This document shows positions 40,708 through 53,209 of a stretch of DNA of 64,000 nt, piece by piece; the first letter of the stretch is position 1; each line of letters starts with the position of its first letter. A program made the position numbers and the translations under genes. The stretch comes from Hamiltosporidium tvaerminnensis (Eukaryota > Microsporidia > Dubosqiidae). Location: assembly GCA_022605425.2 (NCBI GenBank), contig JAKIMF020000001.1:2048501-2112500 (forward strand), given 5' to 3'. Below the pieces are notes generated by a model, which saw only the letters and a program-made list of their open reading frames with translations, had not been told where the DNA came from and ran no database searches.

Positions 40708-41620
40708 ATGGGCAATTATCTTTCCAAGCCTGAATTATCAAACAACAATTATTTTGTTGATACTGAATACCTAACAGCAATTGGATCCTGTATTCAAGGT
40801 TATAGAAAAGGTAATTTTATTCTAATTAGAAATGGAAGACAAAATATTGTTTTTAAACATGGAAAAACATGAAAATATTGAGTTTTCAATATTTGGTATA
40901 TTTGATGGACATGGAGGTTATGAAGTAGCAGAGTATTGTAAAGAAAACTTTATAAAATTTCTGAAAAAAGAAATTTCAAATGTAACTAGAAATAATTTAC
41001 ACGTATATAATTGGGAATCTATTTTTAAAAAAACTTTTATTGAAATAGATAATAGTTTATTAAAAGAAAAATACATATATTCATTTATCGGAACCACAGC
41101 ATTGTTGCTCTTTATTAATCATAATAAACCAATGAATGAGTTTTATATAATAAATTTGGGAGATTCTACTGCATTTAAATGTAACGAAACAAGGTATACC
41201 GTCTTGAACGAACATCATAATTTAAGAAATTCAGTGGAAGCTACAAGATTAAGGAATACCAATATAAACATTTTTGGCGATAGACTTGATGGAAAATTGG
41301 ATGTTACAAGATCTTTAGGGGATTTCTATTTTAAGAAAAACGAAAATAGAAATTTAGATAGTTGCGATAAAGAACTATCACCTGTACCAGAGTGCTTAAG
41401 AATCAAATTTGCTAAAGAAGAAGTTTTATCAATAATGAGTGATGGTGTCACAGATGGTATAGATTTTCCCTCATTACATAAAATAATTATACAGTATTCA
41501 TTTGAAAAAAACCAACTAAATTTTCTTCCAAAGAGAATATTTGAAGTTTGCTTGATGGAAAATCCTGATAAACAAAGATCGGAAGATAATATGTCAATAA
41601 TAATAATAAAATTAAAATAG
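40708..41620 (+). CDS. PP2C-type (PPM) serine/threonine phosphatase, one 19-base intron
   Basis: Exons 40708-40810 and 40830-41620 join to 297 residues. Start MGNYLSKP resembles the N-myristoylation start of PPM1A/B-type phosphatases (Gly2, Ser6). Exon 1 ends QGYRK and exon 2 begins EMEDK, rebuilding the PP2C motif R..MED across the junction. Further motifs: FGIFDGHGG (metal-binding Asp and Gly), INLGDSTAF, LDVTRSLGDF, IMSDGVTDG and SEDNMSIIII, the last holding the C-terminal metal-binding Asp. All key acidic residues appear present, so activity is expected. Without splicing, the two halves are in different frames. Role: Mn/Mg-dependent dephosphorylation of Ser/Thr, perhaps at membranes if myristoylated. 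No CCC motif before the start. Confidence 0.9.
40811..40829 (+). other. 19-base spliceosomal intron in the PP2C gene
   Basis: GTAATTTTATTCTAATTAG: it begins GTAA, ends TAG, and carries CTAAT as branch-site candidate 3-4 bases from the 3' end, the close spacing typical for Microsporidia. Its removal shifts the frame by one and restores the conserved PP2C N-terminus exactly. Confidence 0.85.
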
Positions 41621-41689
41621 TATTGTATTTTTTTATAAGTCCTAAAATTTATGTATATTTACTGCTGAAAATTCTTCTTTAAAATAATT

Positions 41690-42525
41690 TTAAGAACTCG
41701 TGATGAATTAGTCTTTTTACTATATCAAGTATAGAAATGTATTCTGAGGAGAAGAAGCGAATTGATAATATTGTAACAAGCCTAAAAATGGTAGAATAAC
41801 TTGCAATTCAATTAAGTATAATGTTCAGAAATGACTACACTTTGTCTTTTTCTAGTGATAAATTCAAATCTAGAAATAACTAAGAGTCACTAGGTTCAAG
41901 AAATTCTAAAAAATGAACATGAGGGATATGAGTGGCACCAGGAAGAAACCTCTGTTACAGGTTCGGAAAATTTTAACCGAAATATTTTTGTTAGATAAAA
42001 GTAAAAGGAAGATTACTCTCATTAAATTAGCAATTAATTACTAGGATTCACCTTAAATAGTTGACACCAAAAAACTTGGGAAGCAGGAATTATTAGAAAA
42101 TGAACTAAGGCCTATATATAAGTTGGATGTTGAGATAATGAACTATGTATTAACCTAGAACGATATTATGACGCGTTAACTTCCAAAAAATCTTAAAGAT
42201 TTTCAATAAACATGAACATAGAGGCTAAATTCAGTCGAAAGTGCATAAGAAGACAGTCGAAATAATTTCCTTTGTTTGATAACAAGAACTTTAGTCAGAA
42301 TAAAATACAAAAGAGGGTTGAGAAAGAGTTCATTGGATTTTGATTAATGAGTTTAATTTATTGAGAACCAACACTTTTTTTAAAAAAAAAAGTAAAGAGG
42401 AAGATGGTGTTAGAGAAGTGTATTTGAAAAAAACCACAACTCGTATTTTCGATGAAGAATTCACACCAGGTAAACCGATAACAAATAAAAAAAAATAGTC
42501 TGATTTGAAGATAAATTTATTATTT
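41690..42525 (+). mobile_element. R4/Dong-like retroelement, old degenerate copy
   Basis: Aligns with about 33715-34590 of the long copy, from ATAGAAATGTATTCTGAGGAG (zinc-knuckle region) through the endonuclease to the acidic C-terminus. It has roughly 30% differences, deletions and no open frame. It fills the gap between the PP2C gene and the membrane protein gene. Confidence 0.85.
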
Positions 42526-42955
42526 ACAAATAATTAGAGCTGATAATCGGATAATTTCATACCAATCTAAACTTAATATTTAATTCTTTACCAATCTGCA
42601 ACTAGATATTAAAAGAAAACCCTAATTAAAAAATAAAGATATTGAGTTAATATTAAGTCAGGAAGGAAGTCACGATATCAAAAAAACCAAATTTTAAACT
42701 AAAATAAAGGGTTATCGGGTAAAAATTTGAGGGACAAATAAAAAATATTTTAAATCAATTCTACACTGTTAATATCTATATTGTTATCAATTATATCATG
42801 ATTATTATCAAGAAAATAAATTCAACTTAAGAAAATTCATTCATCATCATTTTATCTATTTTCTTTTATCAACATATCAAAAACTAAATTTATTAAAAGA
42901 TATTTTGATATTCCTTTTTTAGAAATTTTGAATAGATATATATTTAAAAAATAGA
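42526..42955. other. AT-rich flank, nothing recognised
   Basis: Upstream region of the membrane protein gene. No CCC motif was seen directly before its ATG (GATAGAGC ATG). Confidence 0.4.
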
Positions 42956-42961
42956 TAGAGC

Positions 42962-44812
42962 ATGTTTTTTCATATAATATTTTGTCTCTGTTCATTGCAA
43001 GAAAATTCTGAAATTCTTTTGACTGATCCTACAATAGCTGAAAATACGCATATCGATTTAATCTGTCTAAGAAGAAGCAATAGTTATGTTGAAAATTATT
43101 TAAAAAAAATAGATTTCAGAATCAGCAAAGAAAAATTGGTGGAAATCAGTTCAATTATATGTTTTTGCATGGAATTATCGGAAAATTATAATGGTAAATC
43201 TGATTATGACTATTTGCTTTTATTTGTGTCATCGATTTTTTATATCATATTTATCTCGGATGCAATACATTATTTTCAATGTAACCCAGAACTTTTTTTT
43301 AACGTAAGCACATTTTTAAAACTATATAAATATTTAAACCAAGTTCAAAATCATGAATCTTTCTTGGTAAATTTGACTTTAGATTTTCTTATTAATAAAC
43401 CCGAATTTATGAGTTTATTAAAATTTAGAGGTCTTGAATCTGACATTGATTCCACCAAGAAAATGCTACCGGAATTAACATTAAATATAGAACGAAGTTG
43501 TACACAAAATAGTAGATTAGATGTGGATATATGGGAAAACATACAAATTAATCTTGATATCCACAATCCGGTTTCATTTCGACTTAGTGAATACCTTCAA
43601 AATGCATCTTTCGAAAGAATCTTTATATTTTTTTTAAAAATAAAAACAGATGTCGCCTTAATAAACATTACAGCTTTGTGGGATGTAGATCCGAAAATCA
43701 ACCCATATAAGTTGATAATAGATCAAAAATTTTTGGATGAAACTTTTTTAACAGAGGAATGGTTTAGAAAAAAATATTCTGCGATGGTTAATCAGAATAG
43801 CGCGGCTGAGTTGATGAAGCTTGTGTTGGAACCTTTCATTAATGGCGTTTTAATGGATAAAAAGAGTCTTGAATGTATTTTTGGATTAAGCCGAAAAGAT
43901 TTTTCGAATACATCAACGCTCGTTGATGAAAAATTCCCACAAATCCTTTTGGAATTATTTGCAGAAAAAACAAATATAAACATGTTAAAAAACCTTTATT
44001 GCTTTTTGAAAAAAATTATAAAACCTGAGATTTATAATTTTATTCCAATTGTAATTTGTTTGAAATGCTTGTGCTTTAAACAAGAATTTTCAAGTGATAT
44101 GAAGTTACAACGAATCATCTTAGAAATTATATTTTTCATAGCAATATTAAAGAGAAATAATACAGAATTTGAAGAAATAGATATAGAAAACCGATTACAA
44201 AAAGAATATCTAAGGTTTTTAAAGAATGATATCATCGTCAAAAATATTGTTTGTGAAAAAGATACTAATGGTGATCCTTTGATATCGAAGATTATTCCAA
44301 AAACATTAAATTTTCTTCAAACAGCCGTTTATGTACAATATTTTGCCGACGGAAAATTTTTAGTGCTATTTAGCATAGCCTTGGATACGAAACACAAGGA
44401 ATTCAATATTAATATGAACGATTCATTTGAAAAAAGGATGAAAAAAATTTTAATTTGTTTAATGGAAGATGAATTAAAAGATTTAGATCTAAAAGGGTCA
44501 GTCTGTGTTCCATCTACTGAATCAAAATCCCTATTAGAAACTGCGATGACTTCTACAAAACCACAGGGGGAAATTTTTGAAAAACAGGCTCGGGTACCCA
44601 GTGAAGGATCGAATGAGATATTCAAAAAGGATTCAGACAAAGAAAAAGTAAATTTGCCTATTTCCGAAGAAAACCAAAAACGACTGCCTGAAACCGAAAA
44701 AAAGAATCAAATTAACACTTGGAAAATTGTCTTGGTTGCAAGCATAGGTTTGGCAATAGCAATTTTATTGTTCGGATATTGGTTTTTTTTTAGAAAAAAA
44801 TTGACAAACTAA
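42962..44812 (+). CDS. Predicted type I membrane protein of unknown function
   Basis: 616 residues in one intact frame. The N-terminus is a short signal peptide (MFFHIIFCLCSLQ). The lumenal or outer part (about 20-500) is Leu/Ile/Phe-rich with spaced Cys residues and looks helical. Residues about 510-585 are a polar, Glu/Lys/Ser-rich stalk. One membrane segment (about 588-608, WKIVLVASIGLAIAILLFGYWFFF) is followed by a short basic tail RKKLTN, fitting a type I topology. I recognise no family. Microsporidia have many lineage-specific secreted and membrane proteins of this layout, some at the host interface, but nothing here proves that role. Confidence 0.85.
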   Translation: MFFHIIFCLCSLQENSEILLTDPTIAENTHIDLICLRRSNSYVENYLKKIDFRISKEKLVEISSIICFCMELSENYNGKSDYDYLLLFVSSIFYIIFISDAIHYFQCNPELFFNVSTFLKLYKYLNQVQNHESFLVNLTLDFLINKPEFMSLLKFRGLESDIDSTKKMLPELTLNIERSCTQNSRLDVDIWENIQINLDIHNPVSFRLSEYLQNASFERIFIFFLKIKTDVALINITALWDVDPKINPYKLIIDQKFLDETFLTEEWFRKKYSAMVNQNSAAELMKLVLEPFINGVLMDKKSLECIFGLSRKDFSNTSTLVDEKFPQILLELFAEKTNINMLKNLYCFLKKIIKPEIYNFIPIVICLKCLCFKQEFSSDMKLQRIILEIIFFIAILKRNNTEFEEIDIENRLQKEYLRFLKNDIIVKNIVCEKDTNGDPLISKIIPKTLNFLQTAVYVQYFADGKFLVLFSIALDTKHKEFNINMNDSFEKRMKKILICLMEDELKDLDLKGSVCVPSTESKSLLETAMTSTKPQGEIFEKQARVPSEGSNEIFKKDSDKEKVNLPISEENQKRLPETEKKNQINTWKIVLVASIGLAIAILLFGYWFFFRKKLTN

Positions 44813-45880
44813 AATGAAGTTTCATTTGAATATATTCTTTAACCACGGGTTTTCGCATAATAAGACACTTTTTTGTACATTAAAAATCATATTCATTTAA
44901 TTTATTTTACAGTTACAAATATATTTACGTATCTTCTTTCAAAAGAGTAAGAAACTATATAGACGAGAGGTTTAGAGTTTTTTATTGGATACTTGTTCAA
45001 GTTTATGATGAAATAATTCTAAAAAATTGCCAATCAAACTTTTTTAATTAACCTATTTATTCTTACAAGCGAAAATAATATAAGATAAGTCTAATCTTGG
45101 ATTGAATTTTAACCGTATATGGAAAGTTCTTCGTACAAAAGATTGGGGCTTCGTTTGACAACAAGCTGCATTATTTCAAGTTATAAAGAGTATAAAACTA
45201 TTTTGAATCCAATCGTTCTGAATTAAAAAACGGTCTATTGAAATGAAAATAATACTAAAATAAAGTATAAATTAAAGAGAAGAAATACATTAACGATGTA
45301 GCTTGATATGTTTAAAAAAATTCCATTTGTTAAACCTAAACATATTTTTCGTAATATTTTTTTAATCGAAAAATAAAAGTTCTGGAAAAGCTTTAGTTAA
45401 AATCACAATAAATCATAATATAAAACTGGATTATGCTTTTGACATATGTTCAAAGCTATCTATAAGTTCCCTAAATACAATTTTAAAGAATTATAGAAGA
45501 AATTGTAAATGATGTTTGCAATAAAAAAAATATTTTTCTACGTTTTAAAGTATATTGCAGATTTTATAACAAAGAATTTCTTTTAAATCATAACACATAC
45601 AGAATGTCAAAAAAATCTTGAAACTCAAAAAATATAAACTTTCATTTATTTTAAAAGGAATTTCAAAATTGTTTTATAGTAAATAATGATTCATAATATT
45701 CTAAATCTATGTTTTCTTTGGTAAAATTGATTATATAATTGAATGAACCTTTGCAGATAAATATTTTTGAAATGTCAAAAAACACCCGGACACCTAAAAA
45801 ATGTTAAATATTCTATGTCATAGATCAATAATTATTTCTTTTGAGTTTTAAATCATATATCAAATTAGATATATTCATTC
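44813..45880. other. AT-rich intergenic stretch, nothing recognised
   Basis: No gene. GTCAAAAAACACCCGGACAC at 45774-45793 might belong to a terminal repeat of the Tc1-like relic that follows, but I could not pair it with the other end. Confidence 0.4.
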
Positions 45881-45884
45881 AACC

Positions 45885-46862
45885 AGGAAGAAAAATGCTA
45901 GGGTGGAATTAAGCTAAAAGGCTATTCAATAGAAAAATTTATAAATTGCTACAAGTAGCTAGGTCAAAACTCCACGATACTTTACAGAGTTTACAAATAG
46001 AAAAAATTCAAATCGTAAAAATAGACCCTGAAGACCTCCTGTTATAGATTTTGCCGTCGCAAATAAAATTTCTGATGTTGGAAGAGAGAATTCTAAAATC
46101 ACTTCACCAGATATCACCTAAAATTGGAGGCATTGTGTAATTATTATGATGATTTTCAAACCATAAGAAACCATCTAAGCAAGGTTAGTGTCTATGCTTG
46201 TTCCTCCGCTCAAAAACCTTTGTTGTCACTAAAAAATATGGTTTCTACATTTGAAATTATATAAATCATTTTAAGATAGCGATTGGAAGCGTACATATTT
46301 AGTGATCAATGCAATTTTTAATTGTTTAAATTCAGAAGGTACGGTTTAGGTATTAAGGAAGTATGAAAAACGCCTTAATCCTTATTATATGACAAACTCA
46401 GTTACATAAAAGTGGAAATATTATGGTTCAGACATTTATGTCATATTACTGTGTTGATATTCTAGAATTTATTGATACTCTATAGACCGATTTCAACATT
46501 TACTATTCTTGAAAATAATTTAGAATCATTTTAAAAAAATTTGGGTTTAGACCTGTATATTTATCAGCAAGGTAATAAAATTAAACAAACATCAAAGGTT
46601 GCTGTGTGATATTTTCAAAGAAAAGAATTGAAATACTTCCCTTGCCATCCCAATTACTAGATTTAACCCCAATAGAACATCTTTGGGCTTATATGAAAAA
46701 ATATTTGTTTAATTTTACCTTGAAAAATATGAATGAGGTAAAGCAAAAATTAATCGAAATATGAAATATAATTCTTATGTTTTTTGCAAAAAACTTGCTA
46801 GTTCTATGAAAAAACATGTGTTAGCTGTTTTACTTGCTCGTGGATGGTATAATAAATATTAA
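45885..46862 (+). mobile_element. Tc1/mariner-family transposon relic (DDE transposase)
   Basis: Broken plus-strand frames follow the Tc1 transposase order: an N-terminal HTH-like region, then NSKITSPDIT (around 46090-46120), a SVYACSSAQKPLLSLKN segment (46190-46240), and near the end LDLTPIEHLWAYMKKYL (46660-46710), which matches the DLNPIEHLWA hallmark around the last catalytic acidic residue. MNEVKQKLIEI and a final WYNKY-like end follow. Numerous stops and shifts; dead. Terminal repeats were not identified. Confidence 0.8.
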
Positions 46863-46869
46863 ATAGAAG

Positions 46870-47825
46870 TGTCTGTTTTCATTTTTACCACAGATTTGCA
46901 ATTTCAATTCTATCGTTAATATAGAGAAATTATATAAAAACATTCATTAAATACATAAAATATATCTCATTATACCTAAAAATAACACTTTAAATTACGA
47001 CGTTCTATAAATAATTAGTTTTATTAAAACATAAGTATCACTATATTTTGCATACTGTGTTAATACTATAGCCATAATAAATTTATAAAAATATAACGGT
47101 TAGTATTACAAAAGAAATTAAATACGGCAAATATAAATAACCAGATTTAAAACCATCTACTTGTAAAGATTACACGGAACCGACGTGAGATCATGATTTA
47201 GGCTTTTAATGGAATAACCACACTGCATTTTTGCTTTACTCGTAAAAATCATTATAGAATAGATGGTATATAAAACGGAAAAAAGTTTTTATTAAGCTTG
47301 TTTGTAGTTTTTAAGTGAAAATATCAAAAACGGAAGCTGGAGTACTAAATATTTGCTGGTAAAAAACGTCCGGACCTAACCTTTCTCACTCTGATTTGGA
47401 GACTTTACGCATGATAGATACGAGAAAAAGCATCCCCCATGTTTCAGGAATTCTTAATATCTGATTATAACAGTTGATATGTATACCTTTGTCTAATTTA
47501 AGCCCATTTGTGCTACTGAGATATATTCTAGTGATTGTTTTTTTTTTTTGGTTTGAATAGTGTAGTTTAATTAGAAAGGCTACTCATCTTGTTTTTTTAC
47601 AAGCGTATTAATTTCTTCATGTACAATATAAGCAGCAGAAATACACAAACACCTGGAAAATTTGACTATTAAATGGTATAAACTCTCTACAAGGATTAGT
47701 TTTGTAATGTGGATATCCAGGGTTATCGATAGAGTCTTAGGAAAGCAGCTAGAACAGTCAAGCCAAAAATATAATATGAATGGTACTAAATTTTACAATT
47801 ATTAAGAGTTCTGATGGTTTTCTTT
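46870..47825. other. AT-rich intergenic stretch, nothing recognised
   Basis: No supported gene. A slightly GC-richer patch at 47360-47440 has no recognised identity. Confidence 0.5.
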
Positions 47826-47829
47826 ATTA

Positions 47830-50800
47830 AAGTTTATTTAATAAAATTCTGGGTTAAAATATTTTTAACATTGTTTATATGTTTTCTTCTACCTCTTTAA
47901 CCACTATTGTCTCTTCTTCCAAATCCGACTCTTCATTTATGTTATTGGTCGGTTCCTCTAAAGTGGTTCCTCCTTGTGAAATAAGGGGTGTATTATTTTT
48001 TAGTTTAAATTTTTTTGCACCATCTTCCTCTCTCTTCTCTTCTTTTAAAGGCGTTCTTGGTTCCTCATGCATCTCTGCTCTCATAATAACACCCATTGAC
48101 GCTCTCTCCCAGCTCTCTTCGGCATTTAGTCCTGACTCAAGTCCTCTTCGTCGATCAAAGGAAATCGTTTCGACTGTCTTCTTAAGTACTATAGACTGAA
48201 TGTATGCCTCTACATTCATGGGTATTTCTAGTCTTTTAAGATGAAATTTATGGTATTTCGTCACAAACACATCCCAGGTCATCACATAAAAGATTATCTC
48301 AACACTACGCCTATAAATAAGACCTAACTTATTGGCTAGCAGGTCATACTTCCTAAGTTTTTCAGTTTGATCTATTTTAAGTGAATCTTGAAAAGTGATT
48401 CTTACTTCAATGAGTGTTATCTTATTCTTCTTTTTATCTAAAATAAATATGTCCGGTCTGTTATTCCGAATTTTAACATCAGTTTTAATTCTGGTGTCCA
48501 CTCTTATCTCTGCATACTCATTATCAAGAATTTCTTGAACTGAGTGACTCCTAATTCGTTTTGAAGACTTAAACTTATATCTATTTAAGAGAAGTAAGTG
48601 TAGGCATCAAACCACTTCATTATGCCGTCTGGTGTAGTCATGGCCAAGCATTTTTTCACATCGAGTTGCTAGATGATCTACAGTCTTACCGGATTTATTG
48701 AAGTGTTGACACACACCATCTGCTCCCCAGAATACATTTCTATCCTGGATAAAGCAGAACACAGCTTCATTTCGTGGCCTAATATTTCCTCTCTTTAGCC
48801 ATCTTGAAGAGTCACTAACACTCACAAGCTCATTTTTCCTTGCATTATATAACTTTGAATGGAGTTTTCGTTTTTCTATTTCGTTATATAGTTTTGCAAG
48901 TTGAGCTTCTTCTAAACTTTTCTTAGTGACTTCTTCTACCAACCTGTACTTTACTTTTAAGAAGCCTTTTATTAGTGCAAGATGGGTTTTATTATTATTC
49001 TCCACCTTGAGGATTGCTGCTCGTCTAGTTGATATTTCTTTACTTTTTTCCAGACAATCCAAGAGTTGCAGAAGCATATGTTCGCTTCGCAACTCAACAC
49101 TATGTAGGCCTCTTCCAAGTTCTGTTCTAGGAAGATACAACCGCTCTTTACATCCTGGGCGGAGATGTATCTTATTTTTAACCAACACCGCACGCACTGC
49201 ATCATCTAACTTAGAGAAGTCAGCCGGTTCAAGTCGAAGTACTCCTATGTGGTAGTTGATTAACGATATCGCATGTTGATTGATTGCAGAAAATAAATTC
49301 TTTGCATTTAATCTAGTGTGACAAAGTCTTTCAACTCTTGATATAAGTTTGCTCTGTACTTCTTCAAATGAGCTACGTGTTGGGATTCCTCTGCTATCTT
49401 CTATTATTCCTAAATATTTGTAAACACTAACACCTTCTAGAAGAGTAGCAGTATCTTCACAACACGTATCATTTGTGGCTGACTTCTCTTTGTTAATCTC
49501 TAAGCCAATCACCTCTAAAAATTCCTTTGCCTCGTCTTTCATAGCACTCAATGTTCGGCTGTCTTTTGCAAGGAGTTTAAGATCATCAATGAACAAGAGA
49601 TGATTAGTAGAATGGAATTCTGCATTTGTTTGTACTGTCACTTTTGTGTATTTTTCATTAAGCTTTCGGCTTAATGGATCCATACACAAAACAAATAACA
49701 AAGGTGACAAACTATCTCCTTGTAGAATCCCTCTATCAATCTTCTTGCTCATGATTTTTTCAAGCCCTACTGATATATCAATTTTCCATTTTGATATAAT
49801 TACCTTAATAAATTTCAGGATCCAATCAGGTAAATTAAGGTTTTCAATGCATTGAGTTAAATAAGCATGATCTATTGAATCATTAGCTTTTTAACATCAA
49901 TCCATGTTGCCTTAAGATTATTTCCATATTCTTTATTTAAGGCAATATTCAGTAGAGCCTGCTCTTTCGCTCCCTGCACACCTTTTACCGCCTTTAATTG
50001 GTTCTCTGCAAGCAACCCTCGCCTTTCCACTTCAATTTGAACAACTTTCGTTACACACTTTGTCGTTAACTTATAGAGGTTTGACATACAAGTGATTGGC
50101 CTGTAGTCAGAGCCTCTTCGTGGAATTCCTTTCGGTATCAAATACGTAAGCCCGCAGTAAAACCAATCAGCTCGAGGTGTTCCTTCTAAACATATAACTT
50201 TCACAATATTATAAATATATTTGTGAAGAGTTGTTAGTTTCTTGGTGAAAAAATTGTTAATACCATCAATTCTAGCAGCTTTCCAATTAGGGAGCCAATT
50301 AATAATATTTACAAATTCATCAAATGAAAGAAACGTGGTCGGATGATTATCTGATACAAATAGAATCCAATAATCATCATACGTGAGTGTGTCATCATTT
50401 TTGTTCCACATTGTAGACCTGAAACTCACAATTTCCTCACGACTAACCACATGCACGAATTCTACACGCTCAGATAACCCACGATAAAATCGACCTTGGA
50501 AAAGCTCAAACATACGATTCTCTTTTCGGAATTTCTTCCTACTTTCATGCATCTTGATTTTTTTTTCTAGTAAACATTCAAAGACCCATTCTTCTTAACT
50601 AAAGCCTCGGAAATATCAGTTCCGCTGCTCAAGTTTAAATTAAACTCTCGCATGACTTTCTTAAGGCTCTTCGTTTCCGAAGTGTAAAGCTTTCCCTGCT
50701 TAAGAGCCTTCTCGAGAAGATCTTTGGAAAGTACTAACTTAGAAATTTTACTTTCTATGTTTTCCTTCCAAGCGAATCTAGGCTTCTCTTTACGTGTTGC

Positions 50801-51186
50801 CTCGTCATAGCATACCTGGGCTGCCTGGATTATCCGTGCCACTGCAGTTATCGTCATCGGCACACAAGAATCAGCATACTCACCGATAATTCGATTAATA
50901 AGCTCCAAAACTCTTCTGCAACCAATTCATTTGGAAGCTTTCGAGTTCGGACCACCACTTTTCCAATTTCCTTCTCCGAGATTTCTTTGATTTTACACAA
51001 AAATTTGTCTCTCAGGTTCATATAGAGTGTAGTGTCAGCGCAGGAACATGGCTTGGCGAGACAAGTGGCGATTCTACGTCGCTCTCCCTTCTCTTCTTGC
51101 TTTATTTTCCTTTCTGCCTCATTTTGTGCAAGTTTTTTAAACGCATCGATATCTAGTGTGCAGCTAATTTTCTCATTATAGTACCT
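47830..51186 (-). mobile_element. R4/Dong-like retroelement, long 5'-truncated copy with broken frame
   Basis: Minus-strand copy, close to the 30.8 kb element (roughly 90% or better by eye). It starts at a point equivalent to about 31308 of that copy, so it lacks the first 450 bases, and keeps the standard 3' end near 47830. Reading-frame pieces: 50908-50567 (helical region), 50552-49872 (fingers and start of palm), 49752-48607 (palm, FIDD, thumb, knuckle with a Cys/Gly-to-Phe/Asn change) and 48501-47875 (endonuclease and acidic C-terminus). The AGTA-GCC site here has no CT insertion. It ends with a lost exact match just inside the palm motif A. Dead by at least three breaks. Confidence 0.92.
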
Positions 51187-51599
51187 CAGAGTAAAATATA
51201 ATAATAATAATATTCAAAAATATAAAATATGCAAGCTTTTTAAGATTTTACATTTACTTGACAAGAATCCAATAATGGGTTAAAAATAGAATCATTATCT
51301 ATTTCCAGAATAATATTACAAAAAAGGCAATTGAAATAAGTTGTATTATATATTTTATTTACAAGCTTTTCTTGGTTTATTCTGCTTTTTGTATTAATTC
51401 TTAAGTCTTTTACTATGTTTCGAGTCGTTCTTTGTGCACGAATTCTTTCCCAATTTGGATTTATTACTTGAGTTTTAGTTGATTAACACTTTATTCCTTT
51501 TAGTCTGTATAATTATGAAAAAATAAAGTGTTCCTGTTTCTGAGCTTTCTGAAGCCATAAAGTAATATATTTGTTCAACTCGCTCAGGCCTGTAGGCTT

Positions 51600-52640
51600 A
51601 AGCTCAATTTAAAAGCCAGTCGTAAGAATTTGTCTCGAGTAATATGTTTGGTACTATTCAAAGAGTGTATAACCCTAGTTTTATGGGTATTTTTAATCTT
51701 TTAAGGTGGGGTTTGCTATATTTTGTCAGAAAAATGCTCCATATCATCTAATAAGAGATTATATTTGCACTAAATTCAAAAATAAAAATTCTACGAAGTG
51801 TCATATGAGTAATTTTCCTTACTTATACTGTTTCGACAATTTGAAGTGAATCTTGGGAAAATATTCCGCCTTAATTGAGTGTTCTATGTTTTTAAGCGTT
51901 GCAAAAATAAGACATCGAGCTTATTTTTCCAAATTTTAAATTTTTTTTTTCTGGTGTTCATTCATATTATCACATACTCAGTATAGGTTCCATGAATTAA
52001 ATGACTTCCAATTCGTGTTTAGATGTGAGCATACATAAATTGTGGAAATCCAATTGTAGGTATGAAACTTGTCCATTATAGCGTTCAATTTAGTCATTCC
52101 AGAAAAATTTTTCACATCGACCTCTAAGTGCTTCATGCTTTACCAGACGCTTTGTAGCATTGAGACTTACCTTATGTTCTCAAAAAATTATTTCTATATT
52201 GAATTTCAGAATACAGCTGCTACATCTAGTGGCCTAATAACTCTTCCTTTAACTATCTAGAAAGATAATTAACACTTAAAAACTCGTTTTTCTTGTATTG
52301 CATACTTTGTGTTAAGTTTTTGTTTTTTTTATTTCGTTATATAATTTCGCAAGTTGAGCTTCCTCTAAATTCTTCTTCTAACCTATATTTTACCTTTAAA
52401 AAACTTTTTATTTGTGAAAATTGAGTTAATTTCTTTTCCACCTTTAGGATTGCTGCCCTTCGAGTTGATATTTCTTTGCTTTTTAAAAATCAAACTATGT
52501 GTTACAGAAGAATATATTCACTTCACATTCAATATTATGTAAGCCTCTCCCAAGTTCTGTTTCAGAAGGTAAAAATGCTCTTTACATCTTCAGAATCTAG
52601 AACATTAGTTTGTACTAAAAAAACCAGGGGTTTAAATCAA
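51600..52640 (-). mobile_element. R4/Dong-like retroelement, older degenerate copy next to the long one
   Basis: Minus-strand matches in the right order: 52310-52620 to the thumb region (AGTTGAGCTTCCTCTAAA, TGATATTTCTTTGC), 51950-52020 to the leader of the endonuclease, and 51600-51900 to the endonuclease and downstream part. Heavily diverged, no open frame. It lies 400 bp from the younger copy in the same orientation, so the two are independent insertions. Confidence 0.75.
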
Positions 52641-53202
52641 ATATTTTTTTTACAAAAGCGCAATTAAACATTCTGGTTTCACTATAAAGATGGATCATAA
52701 AAAAGACCAACAAAGAAATAAATTACATTATCTTATTTCTCACATTGCTCTCTTTGTTTTATCAGTTGAAAAAGTAAAGTAAAATTATTTAGTACTTAAA
52801 CAAATTTTTAGTCTCGGAAATTTTATAATCCGTATTTCGTTATTCTGATTATCCAATCGTTTAATATTCTTTCCTTTATTAAAAACACGCAAAAATATTT
52901 TATTTATTCTTCTTTTTTTATTCCATAGTTATTTCTTTCCATAATCAAACTTATACCGTCTATTTTCCTTCTTCTCTATAATTTCATTGTTCTTTCTTGT
53001 TTAAATTTCACCCATTCTACTAAAAACTTACCAGTCTTGTCTATAATTTTCATTGGCTTTTTTATTCCCACTCTTTCAATTATAAACTTCCCCTTCTTCT
53101 CTATAATTTCATTGTTATTATTTTTCTATTTTAAATTACCCATTCTTTCTATTATTACCCTTCCTCTTTAAATTCTGCTAATTTTCAATATTTTTTTCTT
53201 AA

Positions 53203-53207
53203 CCCCC
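53203..53207 (+). promoter_or_regulatory. CCCCC start-proximal motif of the importin gene
   Basis: AACCCCCTC directly before the ATG at 53210. The preceding 300 bases are T/C-rich on the top strand. Confidence 0.55.
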
Positions 53208-53209
53208 TC

